NCBI GenBank assembly: GCA_022842245.1
Contig: JALHPZ010000028.1
Location: 30,712-94,711, forward strand
DNA: 64,000 nucleotides
Origin: Gemmataceae bacterium
Lineage (GTDB): Bacteria > Planctomycetota > Planctomycetia > Gemmatales > Gemmataceae
Reading direction: 5' to 3'
Position numbers and translations under genes: made by a program. This document shows positions 42,235 through 50,369 of this stretch, in pieces; position 1 is the stretch's first letter, and every line of letters begins with the position of its first letter. The notes beneath the pieces were generated by a model. That model made no database searches. It was not told the origin of the DNA and saw only the letters and a list, made by a program, of their open reading frames with translations.

Positions 42235-45200
42235 TCATCCCGCCTCCGGCGCGAAGCCGCGGCGCATCGTGTTCTCGGTGATCGTCCGCGGCAGCACGAA
42301 CTGCAGGAGGTAGTCCGGTCCGCCGGCCTTCGAGCCGATGCCGCTGAGCTTGAAGCCGCCGAACGGCTGGCGGTTCACGAGCGCCCCGGTGCACTTGCGA
42401 TTCACGTAGAGATTGCCGACGCGGAAGCGGCGTTTCACCGTCGCGATGTTCTCCGGGCTGCGGCTATACACGGCACCCGTCAGCGCGTATTGCACGCCGT
42501 TGGCGATCCGCAGGGCGTCCTCCAGGTCCTTCGCCTTCATCACGGAAAGGACGGGGCCGAAGAATTCGTCCTGCGCGAGCGGGCTGTCCTCCCGCACATC
42601 GGCGAAGATCGTCGGACCGACGTAGTAACCGCGATCGGCGAGTTCGCCGACGTCCGTCCGGTGAACGAGTTTGGCCGTCTGTGTGCCGACTTCGATGGAA
42701 CAAAGTAGCCGTTGCTGGCTCTCGCGGTCGATGACGGGGCCAAGGGAGGAGCCGGGTTGATCCGCCGGGCCGACTGTCAGGCTCTTTGTCGCCTCGACGA
42801 GGCGGGCGAGGAACTGGTCGTAGATTCCGGCGAGCACGATCACTCGACTTCCGGCAGAGCACTTCTGCCCGGCGTAGCCGAACGCGGCGTCCACCACGCC
42901 GCGGACCGCCTCGTCGAGGTCGGCGTCGTTGTCGACGATGATCGCGTTCTTGCCGCCCATCTCGGCGATCACCTTCTTGACGTGCGTCTGGCCGGGCGGA
43001 GTTTTCGCCGCGCTCGCGTTGATGGCGAGCGCCACCTTGAGCGAACCGGTGAAGGCGATGAGCGCCACATCGGGATGCTCGACGAGCACGGGGCCGATCT
43101 CTTCGCCGATGCCGGGGACGAAGTTCACGACGCCCGGCGGCAGGCCGGCTTCCAGGAAGCACTCCATCAGCTTCGCACCGACGACCGACGATTGCTCGGC
43201 CGGTTTGAGGATGACGGTGTTGCCGGTGACGAGCGCGGCCGCGGCCATGCCGCACAGGATGGCGAGCGGGAAGTTCCACGGCGCGATGACGACGGCGACG
43301 CCGCGCGGCTCGTAGAAGTAGGCGTTTGCCTCGCCGGGCAGGTTCACGTCGTGGCCTTGCAGGCGCTCGCCCTCGATCGCGTAGTACTCGCAGAAGTCGA
43401 TCGCCTCAGCGACGTCGGCGTCGGCCTCGCGCCACGGCTTGCCGACTTCGAGGACGATCCAAGCCGAAAGCTCGAAGCGCCGGCGACGGAAGACGGCGGC
43501 CGTACGGCGGAGAAGCGCGGCGCGCTCGGCGACCGGCGTGTCGCGCCAGGAGTCGAACGCCTTGAGACAGGATGCGACGGCCTGGTTCGCCTGCGTCTTC
43601 GAGGCGGCTCCCGTCGTGCCGACGATCTCGGCGACACGCGAGGGGTTCACGGACACGATTGATTTGGCCGTTGGCACGGGCTTATTGTCGATCACGACGG
43701 TATCCGTTTGGCCGAGTTGCGCGCGCACCGATTCGAGGGCGCGTGCCATCGCGGCGCGGTTCTCCTCGCGCGCGAAATCGGCGAGCGGTTCGTTCTTGAA
43801 GACGTTCGCACTGCCCACGGACGTTCGTCCGTGGGCTTCGGTTTTCTGTTGACTTCTGATCTCTGACTTCTGACTCCCAGCTTCTGTCTTCTGACCTCTG
43901 TCTTCCGGATTCATCAGCAGCACCTCTTCGGGGATTCCCTCGGCGAAGCCCTGACGCAGGAAGGAATCGTTCGATGTATTCTCCAGCAATCGTCTCACGA
44001 GATAGGCCATGCCGGGGAGGAGTTGGCCATAGGGGGTGTAGATGCGGACGCGATGACCCAGCGAAGACACGGACGCCTTGAGCGGGTCGGCCATGCCATA
44101 GAGCATCTGGAACTCGTAGCGCCGCGGCGGGACGTTCAACTCCTCGGCAACCGCCATGGCGTGCGCCATGCTGCGGATGTTGTGGCTGCCGAACGCCGGG
44201 ACCATCCATTCGCTGTTCTGGAGCAGGAACCGGCTGCAGCGCTCGAAGCTCGCATCCGATTGCCACTTCCGGGTGAACACCGGCACCGGCCAGTCCTGCT
44301 GGGCGCAGATGACGGTCTCGTAGTCCCAGTAGGCCCCCTTCACGAGGCGGATGCCGATGGGCGTGCCGCGCGCCCGCGTCCAGTCCAGCAAGGATTGCAG
44401 GTCGCGTTCGGTGTCGGTCAGGTACGCCTGCATGGCGATGCCCACGTGCGGCCAGTCCTTGAACTCCGACTCGGTCAGCACGTCGCGGAAGATCTTGAGC
44501 GTGGTGTTCTTGAACGCGTGCTGCTCCATGTCGAAGTTGACGAACGCGCCGGTCCGCTTCGCCGCGGACAGGATCGGTCGGAGGCGGTTCAACACGGCGC
44601 GCGTCGTACCGTCGGGGTCGATCGGGTCGAACTGGCTGTAGAGGGCCGAGAGCTTCACCGACACGTTCACGCGCGGGATCGGGCCGCGGTCGTCGCGGTC
44701 GATCTCCGGGGCTTCGGGCCAATCGTTCAGTTCGGCGAGGCCGGCGAGGAGTTCGAGGTATTGCTTCTGGACATGGTCCGCCTCCGGTTCCGTCACGGTC
44801 GCTTCGCCGAGGAGGTCGACGGTGAAGGTCTGCCCTTCGGCGCGCAGCCGGCGCACGGCGGCGATGGCTTCGGGCACGTTCGAGCCGGCGATGAACTTCC
44901 GCGCCATGGCGCCGGCGTTGGCGCGGGTGAGCTTCGCCAGCAGGTTTGCAAGCAGTCCCTTCCGCGGGATGAATCGGATGCCGTGGCGCGCCCACCAGGG
45001 CAGGTCCGTCTTCGCCTCGGACAGGTATTCGCGCAGGTGCCGGGCGAGATCGGCGGGGTCGTGCAGGTACGGCAACGTATCGACGAATCGGAAGAGCTGG
45101 ACCTTGAGCGCCGCGTGCCGCATCGACAGGTTCATGAGCTGGTCGTTCGCCCACGCGCGGGTCAGCGGCATCGGCCCGCCGCGGTCGAGGCGGGCGAAGA

Positions 45201-45246
45201 TTTCGCGGCCCAGGATGCGGATACGGTCTTCCCGCGCGGAGGACAT
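42235..45246 (-). CDS. putA: Bifunctional proline dehydrogenase / glutamate semialdehyde dehydrogenase
   Basis: A 1003-residue enzyme that oxidises proline to pyrroline-5-carboxylate and then to glutamate. The FAD-dependent proline dehydrogenase barrel (about residues 100-450) has VNVSVKLSALYSQFDP, GIRLVKGAYWDYE and YEFQMLYGMADP. The aldehyde dehydrogenase half (about 510-990) has the catalytic Glu762 in AEMGGKNAIIVDND and Cys796 in GYAGQKCSAGSRVIV. There is no N-terminal DNA-binding domain, so this is not the self-repressing type. Between the two enzyme halves, about 32 residues are encoded by an inserted repeat (listed separately). The start at 45246 has GGAG 5 nt upstream. Membrane association for electron transfer to quinone is expected from the family. 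Confidence 0.95.
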   Translation of the reverse strand: MSSAREDRIRILGREIFARLDRGGPMPLTRAWANDQLMNLSMRHAALKVQLFRFVDTLPYLHDPADLARHLREYLSEAKTDLPWWARHGIRFIPRKGLLANLLAKLTRANAGAMARKFIAGSNVPEAIAAVRRLRAEGQTFTVDLLGEATVTEPEADHVQKQYLELLAGLAELNDWPEAPEIDRDDRGPIPRVNVSVKLSALYSQFDPIDPDGTTRAVLNRLRPILSAAKRTGAFVNFDMEQHAFKNTTLKIFRDVLTESEFKDWPHVGIAMQAYLTDTERDLQSLLDWTRARGTPIGIRLVKGAYWDYETVICAQQDWPVPVFTRKWQSDASFERCSRFLLQNSEWMVPAFGSHNIRSMAHAMAVAEELNVPPRRYEFQMLYGMADPLKASVSSLGHRVRIYTPYGQLLPGMAYLVRRLLENTSNDSFLRQGFAEGIPEEVLLMNPEDRGQKTEAGSQKSEIRSQQKTEAHGRTSVGSANVFKNEPLADFAREENRAAMARALESVRAQLGQTDTVVIDNKPVPTAKSIVSVNPSRVAEIVGTTGAASKTQANQAVASCLKAFDSWRDTPVAERAALLRRTAAVFRRRRFELSAWIVLEVGKPWREADADVAEAIDFCEYYAIEGERLQGHDVNLPGEANAYFYEPRGVAVVIAPWNFPLAILCGMAAAALVTGNTVILKPAEQSSVVGAKLMECFLEAGLPPGVVNFVPGIGEEIGPVLVEHPDVALIAFTGSLKVALAINASAAKTPPGQTHVKKVIAEMGGKNAIIVDNDADLDEAVRGVVDAAFGYAGQKCSAGSRVIVLAGIYDQFLARLVEATKSLTVGPADQPGSSLGPVIDRESQQRLLCSIEVGTQTAKLVHRTDVGELADRGYYVGPTIFADVREDSPLAQDEFFGPVLSVMKAKDLEDALRIANGVQYALTGAVYSRSPENIATVKRRFRVGNLYVNRKCTGALVNRQPFGGFKLSGIGSKAGGPDYLLQFVLPRTITENTMRRGFAPEAG
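43810..43907 (-). repeat. Repeat element inserted in frame inside putA
   Basis: A perfect 10-bp hairpin (GCCCACGGAC, loop GTTC, 43813-43836) is followed by about 68 nt of degenerate CTTCTGA/CTTCTGT heptamer repeats (43840-43907). This type of sequence is normally found between genes. Here it is read as Gln/Lys/Ser/Glu-rich protein (EDRGQKTEAGSQKSEIRSQQ) without breaking the frame, exactly in the linker between the two enzyme domains. Confidence 0.8.
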
Positions 45247-45336
45247 GGAGGCTCCGAATGCTTTTGCCGCTGGTATTATTCGCAAGTATCATGCAGTGGC
45301 ACCGGGAAATCTCCGCCGCTCCCCAGGAAGCCGCCG

Positions 45337-46176
45337 ATGGCCGACGAAAAAATCGGGAAAGTGAAGATTCTGGCCACGCTCGGCACCGGGGCGCACAGCA
45401 CCATCCTGCACGTCCGCCGCGACGCCGACGGCAAGGACTTCGCCCTCAAACTCGTGCCCATCGAAGAAGAGGAAGACAAGAAGTACCTCGAGCAGGCCAA
45501 GCACGAGTTCCGCGTCGGGCAGATGCTCAACCATCCGAATTGCATCAAGGTCGTCGCGTTCGAGACGGAGACCGACTGGCGGTTCCGAGTGAAGAAAGCG
45601 AAACTGCTCATCGAGTACGTCGAGGGGGAGACGCTGGACAAGGCGAAACTGCTCAAGCTCTCGAAGCTCGTGCGCGTCTTCGAGAAGGTGGCGAGCGGCC
45701 TCGTGCACATGCACAAGCAGGGCGTGGTGCATGCGGATCTGAAGCCCGGAAACATCATGACCGGCCCGCGCGGCGTCGTGAAGATCATCGACTACGGCCT
45801 GGCGTGGATCAAGAACGAGCCGAAGGACCGCATCCAGGGTACGCCCGAGTACATGGCCCCCGAGACGGTACAGCGCAAGATGATCAACGAACGCACCGAC
45901 ATCTACAACTTCGGCGCGACGCTGTACCGCCTCGTCACGCTCAAGCTGCCGCCGAAGATCGTGCCCGGGATGGAAGGCGTGGAAATGACGGAGAAGCAGT
46001 TCCTGGAGAAGTTCGTACCGGTGGACGAGATCAACAAGGGTGCGCCGAAGGAACTGGTCGAACTCATCCACAAGTGCCTGAGCTTCAAAGCGATCCACCG
46101 GCCGGAGCGGATGAGCGAGATCCAGGGGACGCTGGACAGGCTGGCGGATGAACTGGGGGACGATTCGGCCGAATAA
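45337..46176 (+). CDS. Small soluble Ser/Thr protein kinase with HAD/DYG motifs
   Basis: A 279-residue kinase made only of a kinase domain, without membrane helix or sensor. Lys38 lies in FALKLVP, the catalytic loop reads HADLKPGN (Asp134) instead of HRDLKxxN, and the metal-binding motif is DYG instead of DFG. The glycine loop is TLGTGAHSTI, also atypical. APE is intact in GTPEYMAPETV. The missing HRD arginine is typical of kinases that do not need activation-loop phosphorylation, so it may be constitutively active. It lies about 100 nt upstream of a DUF3754 membrane-protein gene on the same strand and could act with it. Confidence 0.9.
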   Translation: MADEKIGKVKILATLGTGAHSTILHVRRDADGKDFALKLVPIEEEEDKKYLEQAKHEFRVGQMLNHPNCIKVVAFETETDWRFRVKKAKLLIEYVEGETLDKAKLLKLSKLVRVFEKVASGLVHMHKQGVVHADLKPGNIMTGPRGVVKIIDYGLAWIKNEPKDRIQGTPEYMAPETVQRKMINERTDIYNFGATLYRLVTLKLPPKIVPGMEGVEMTEKQFLEKFVPVDEINKGAPKELVELIHKCLSFKAIHRPERMSEIQGTLDRLADELGDDSAE

Positions 46177-46278
46177 CGGTCGGCGCGGAGCGAATGACGA
46201 TCCAGCAGGGGAGAGGGGGAGTGGAGGAGCGGGGAAGCGGCGCGATGGGGCGTTCGCATCCGGCTTCCCGCGCGATCC

Positions 46279-47550
46279 ATGAGCGAAGAACCCGTCAAGC
46301 CGGAACCGCCGGGCGAGCCGTACATCCCGCTGCGGGTGGTGGACCTCGTCGAACTCCTGGCGCGCGAAGCCGGCACGCCGGAGCATCCGCCGCTCAGCGC
46401 CGAGCAGACCGCGGAATTCCAGCAATTCGCCGACGCGATGGCGGACCGCGTCCACGCCGGCTTCCACAGTATGCTGGACGCGCTCGCGAACGCCTACGCC
46501 CCCTTCGATCCGGATAGCGACACGCTCCGCCTCCGCTGCCCGACGCGGGAAGAAGAAGGCGAATTCCTCAACCGGCTCTTCACCACGTTCACGGTGCTGC
46601 TGGAGCGCGCCGGCTTCCACCACATGACGCGCGAGGAGATCGAGCGCACCATGCAGGGCGCCTCGCACTGGGGCATCGAGATGTCGGTCGACTGGGGCGT
46701 CTTCGATCGGGTGGACATCTTCTACCGCGGCGCCGGCACCGGCTGGCGCGCCCGCAGGCCGTGGTGGAGGCTCTTCCGCCTCCAGGAAGTGCAGGTGCCC
46801 ACCTTCAAGCGCGTCGTCGTCATCTTGCGCCAGCGGCCCCACAAGCGACTCGGCAAGAACCCCGACATTGACAGCGTCTTCCTCAAGCTCTTCAAAGACA
46901 TCCCGCAGATGGACATCGAGATGCTGCTCCCCGGCACGCGCTTGCGCATGCCGCGGGCCAAGCGCGGGCAACTCGGCGCCACCGTCGTCGGTTCGTTCTT
47001 CTACACCGCGTACAAAATCGTCTCCTCCGTTTCCATTGCCGGACTGCTTTCGGGAAGCCTGTTCGCGCTCCTCTCGCCGCTGGCGCTCCTGCTCGGCTAC
47101 GGGTACAAGACGGTCTACAGTTTCCAGGTCTCGCGCAAGACCTACATGCTGCAATTGGCCCAAAGCCTCTACTATCAGGGGCTCGACACCAACGCCGGCG
47201 TGCTGCACCGGCTCTTCCACGACGCCGGCGAGCAGGAGGTCCGCCAGGTCCTGCTCGTGCACTACTTCCTCTGGCGGTTCGCCGGTCCGGCGGGCTGGAC
47301 GGCGGAGGAACTGGATCGTGCGATCGAAGCCGACTTGCGGAAGCGGATCAACGAGCGGATCGAACTGCGCCCGCGCGACGCGCTGACGCGACTGGAACGT
47401 CTCAAGATCGTGAAGCGGGTGGGGGAGCGGTACGTCGCGGTTCCATTGCGGGAAGCGAGGGAGTTGCTGGCCATGCCGTACACGCCCTCGAAGGATCGTG
47501 GCAGTACCTGGCGCGGATACCTGCCGCCGCCGAAGCCTGCGGCGCGGTGA
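46279..47550 (+). CDS. DUF3754 (TMEM143-like) membrane protein
   Basis: A 423-residue protein of the DUF3754/TMEM143 family, found in bacteria, plastids and mitochondria, function unknown. The family core includes WGIEMSVDWGVFDRVDIFYRG, VPTFKRVVVILRQR and DSVFLKLFKDIPQMDIEMLLPGT. Two closely spaced membrane segments (about residues 240-280, VSIAGLLSGSLFALLSPLALLLGYG) are followed by the conserved YYQGLDTNAGVLHRLFHDAGEQE, with its conserved Asn. The stop is 3 nt from the stop of the convergent kinase gene. Probable operon with the upstream kinase. Confidence 0.85.
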   Translation: MSEEPVKPEPPGEPYIPLRVVDLVELLAREAGTPEHPPLSAEQTAEFQQFADAMADRVHAGFHSMLDALANAYAPFDPDSDTLRLRCPTREEEGEFLNRLFTTFTVLLERAGFHHMTREEIERTMQGASHWGIEMSVDWGVFDRVDIFYRGAGTGWRARRPWWRLFRLQEVQVPTFKRVVVILRQRPHKRLGKNPDIDSVFLKLFKDIPQMDIEMLLPGTRLRMPRAKRGQLGATVVGSFFYTAYKIVSSVSIAGLLSGSLFALLSPLALLLGYGYKTVYSFQVSRKTYMLQLAQSLYYQGLDTNAGVLHRLFHDAGEQEVRQVLLVHYFLWRFAGPAGWTAEELDRAIEADLRKRINERIELRPRDALTRLERLKIVKRVGERYVAVPLREARELLAMPYTPSKDRGSTWRGYLPPPKPAAR

Positions 47551-47553
47551 GGA

Positions 47554-49695
47554 TCACGGTTGCGCCGCGGCAAGGTCGGCGTCCAGGAGCTTCTGTTGTT
47601 TGGCGGCCCTGACGGTGTCGCCGGCATCGAGGTAGTATTTGAGAAGTAGACGCCGCAACGGGACCGCCTCGTACGCACGATCCATCGACTCGTAGCATTC
47701 GGCCAGAAAGGTCGTCGCGTAGCGCGAATGTTCGTGTTGCAGGCTGTTGTCGTTCAACGCGGCGACGTAGTTCTGGTGGAGATACGGAAGCGCTTCGCGG
47801 GGGCGACCGCTGCGCAACAGGCTCAGCCCCAAGGTGACGCGCGTCCATTGCGTGCAGACGCCATTGGGTCCGTAGCAGTCAAGGAAGCGAGCGAAGGCCT
47901 TTCGCAAGACGGGAATGCTTTCTTGGAAATTGCCGGTCGCCACCTGGTATCGATGCAGGTTGACGCGCATCCACTCCGTGTTTTCGTGATCCGGGCCGTA
48001 CCGCCTGACATTGATCGCGAGCAGTCGGTCGCCGAGTTTCGCCTCGTCCTCGATGCGTCCGGCCGACGCGTAGAACATCCGTAAGAGCCCGAGCTGGTCG
48101 ACCACGGTGTCGGATTCCGGTCCGGATTCGGCGGTTTCCACTTCGATCGCGGGCAGGAGCACGCGGATGGCATCGTCGTTGCGGTTGACGTGGTAGTAGG
48201 TGTAGCCGAGGTCGACGGCCGTCGCGCGCGTCAACGGATCCTTCAAGCCGAGATTCCGGACTCGCAGTTCGAATGCGCGCTCCACGAGCGGGACCGCTTC
48301 TTCGAACCGCCCGAGGTTGCGCCGGGTGATGCCGAGTGTCAGCAGGATGCGCGCGCGGATGAGCGGATCGCCCTGCATGAGTTCGAGGTTCCGTGCAGCG
48401 CCTTCCATTTGTTTCAAAAGATCGTTGAGTGGATTCGGACCGCTGCGGATGCCCGCGAGCAAGCCGTCGAGCAGCGCCGTCATTCGTACGGCGTCCTCGC
48501 GGGCCTTCTTTTCGGCGGCGGCGGAGCGCTCGGCTTCTTCGCGCAGCCGCGCTTCCGCCTCGCGCGCCCGATTAGCCCGCTCCGCGTGCGCCTCGGCGAT
48601 CGCGCGTTGCTCGTCGGCGCGGGTGGCGAGCGCCAGCGACATGGCCGTGGCCGACACGAGCACGACCGCCGTCGTGGCAAGCAGCCCCGACGCCAACGGA
48701 TTCCGCCGGCTCCAACGAATGCTCTTTTCGATCCGCCCGATCGGCCGCGCCAGGATCGTCTGGCCATCGAGGAACCGCAGCAGGTCATCCGCGAGTTCCG
48801 TGCCGGTGGCATAGCGGCGACCCGGTTCCTTTTGCAGGCACTTCATGCAGATCGTTTCGAGGTCGCGCGGCAGGTGGGGCTGCCAACGGCGCAATGACAC
48901 CGGTTCGTGGCGGAGGATGTTCGCGAGGATCTGGGGCGGATCGTCGCCGGCGAAGGGGACGGTGCCGGCGAGGAGTTCGTAGAGCATGGCGCCCAAGGCC
49001 CAGATGTCGACGGCGGGTCCGAGGTCGCGGTTCCCGGTGAGTTGCTCCGGGGCCATGTAGGCGGGCGTGCCGGCGATGTAACCGGTCCGCGTGACGCCCG
49101 CGCTGGCGAGGTCGCGGGCAAGTCCGAAGTCGGCGACCTTCGGCCGACCGTCCGCCGTGAGGAGGATGTTCGCGGGCTTGAGGTCGCGGTGAATGATGCC
49201 GTGGGCGTGGGCGTGGCCGACGGCGCCGGCCACGGTGGCGATGACGGCGGCGGCGGCGCGCGGATCCTGCCGACCGGATCGCACGCGCTCCGCGAGCGAA
49301 CCCCCCGCCACGTATTCCATCGCCAGATACGGCGACCCGTTCGCGCTGCCGGCGTCGTAGACCTGCACGATGCTCGGGTGGTGCAGCTTCGCCAGCGTTT
49401 CGGCCTCGCCGCGAAACCGGCCAAGCGTCTCGGGGTCGAGGCTGCCGAATTGCGTGAGCACCTTGTAGGCCACGTTCCGCTTCAGCCCGCGCTGCCGTGC
49501 GAGGTACACCACGCCCATGCCGCCGCGGCCGAGTTGTTTCACGAATTCGTATTCGCCCGAGAGCACGACCGGCGGCAGGGGCGTGTCGGTGTCGACCGTT
49601 TCACGGTCGTGCGAGTGCCGCCGATGGACGCGCACCGTCGGCAGGGCGGGCGGCGTGACGGACGATGCGCGGGTGTGGAGGTTGCTGCTGCCCAA
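47554..49695 (-). CDS. Ser/Thr protein kinase with transmembrane helix and TPR domain
   Basis: A 713-residue kinase. The kinase domain (about residues 48-310) has LGRGGMGVVYLARQ, Lys78 in NVAYKVL, HRDLKPANILL with Asp171, DFGLAR and APE (GTPAYMAPEQL), all intact. A membrane helix near residues 340-360 (SGLLATTAVVLVSATAMSLAL) is followed by an Ala/Glu/Arg coiled coil and a C-terminal TPR-like region (LGITRRNLGRFEEAVPLVERAFELR). This is a typical planctomycete receptor-like layout with the TPR part outside the cytoplasm. The start is uncertain: TTG at 49695 opens the frame, and later in-frame GTG codons are possible. Confidence 0.9.
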   Translation of the reverse strand: MGSSNLHTRASSVTPPALPTVRVHRRHSHDRETVDTDTPLPPVVLSGEYEFVKQLGRGGMGVVYLARQRGLKRNVAYKVLTQFGSLDPETLGRFRGEAETLAKLHHPSIVQVYDAGSANGSPYLAMEYVAGGSLAERVRSGRQDPRAAAAVIATVAGAVGHAHAHGIIHRDLKPANILLTADGRPKVADFGLARDLASAGVTRTGYIAGTPAYMAPEQLTGNRDLGPAVDIWALGAMLYELLAGTVPFAGDDPPQILANILRHEPVSLRRWQPHLPRDLETICMKCLQKEPGRRYATGTELADDLLRFLDGQTILARPIGRIEKSIRWSRRNPLASGLLATTAVVLVSATAMSLALATRADEQRAIAEAHAERANRAREAEARLREEAERSAAAEKKAREDAVRMTALLDGLLAGIRSGPNPLNDLLKQMEGAARNLELMQGDPLIRARILLTLGITRRNLGRFEEAVPLVERAFELRVRNLGLKDPLTRATAVDLGYTYYHVNRNDDAIRVLLPAIEVETAESGPESDTVVDQLGLLRMFYASAGRIEDEAKLGDRLLAINVRRYGPDHENTEWMRVNLHRYQVATGNFQESIPVLRKAFARFLDCYGPNGVCTQWTRVTLGLSLLRSGRPREALPYLHQNYVAALNDNSLQHEHSRYATTFLAECYESMDRAYEAVPLRRLLLKYYLDAGDTVRAAKQQKLLDADLAAAQP

Positions 49696-49864
49696 GGTCG
49701 CGCCCCGATAGGCATTCGGGAGGGAGTTATGGGAGCGTAGAACCGAAATGATGGAAAGAACGACGGAATCTGACTGCGTCGGGCCGCGGATTGCGGCCGG
49801 CGCGATGGATTCGCGCCGGCGGAAACGCGATCACGTTTCGCCGCGAGGCGGAGTCTTCGGCGAG

Positions 49865-49885
49865 GAGCGCGTCAGTGACGCGCTC
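49865..49885 (-). terminator. Hairpin after the 125-residue gene, possible terminator
   Basis: A 9-bp perfect stem (GAGCGCGTC against GACGCGCTC, AGT between) starts 12 nt after the stop codon of the minus-strand gene ending at 49897. No T-run follows, so termination is only possible, not shown. Confidence 0.4.
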
Positions 49886-49896
49886 GGCTCGGTGTC

Positions 49897-50274
49897 TTAC
49901 GCGGAGGAAAGAGCTTCGCCCCAGATTTTGATGATGGACTGAAACTCGCCGGGATCGGACGCAACGATATTGATGGCGATCGGAATAAAGCTATTTCCTT
50001 GATATTCCGGAGTCGCCGTGTACTTGGTGATTTTGCCCTCGTGCGCCATCGGGCCGATGATGTTGTTGTCGATATCCGCCTTTACGGCCGCCATCCCGAC
50101 CGGAACATAGAGGGTGTTCTGCGGGATGTCTTCGCCGCCGAACTCCAACGGCATCAGGAACACTTTTTCAAGATCGCCGCGCTGAAACAGTGCCTCGGCT
50201 TTCTCGCGAGAGTCGATGTTTGAAAAGTCCGGACCGTTTGGCTGCGACGGTTTTTTCTTGAATAAGCCGAACAT
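49897..50274 (-). CDS. Conserved-looking small soluble protein, unknown
   Basis: A 125-residue protein starting MFGLFKKKPSQPNGPDFSNID. It has no membrane helix or signal peptide. Notable segments are REKAEALFQRGDLEKVFLMPLEFGG, QNTLYVPVGMAAVKADIDN and NSFIPIAINIVASDPGEF. The alternating hydrophobic pattern suggests an alpha/beta fold. The start at 50274 has GAGG 8 nt upstream. Just upstream of the kinase gene on this strand in transcription order is lepA; nothing in the neighbourhood tells its role. I do not recognise a family. Confidence 0.65.
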   Translation of the reverse strand: MFGLFKKKPSQPNGPDFSNIDSREKAEALFQRGDLEKVFLMPLEFGGEDIPQNTLYVPVGMAAVKADIDNNIIGPMAHEGKITKYTATPEYQGNSFIPIAINIVASDPGEFQSIIKIWGEALSSA

Positions 50275-50369
50275 CGAAACGTCCTCTTCGCAGTACAACA
50301 ACGACCGTTAAGCGTGAATTGCATCGCTCTCCGCGCTCGGCTCCGACGACTTCGCCTCGCGGCTAAACG

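Noticed and set aside
49748..49942. 64-residue plus-strand frame between the kinase and small protein genes
   Set aside because: It overlaps the end of the 125-residue gene, has no SD, and reads through hairpin sequences.
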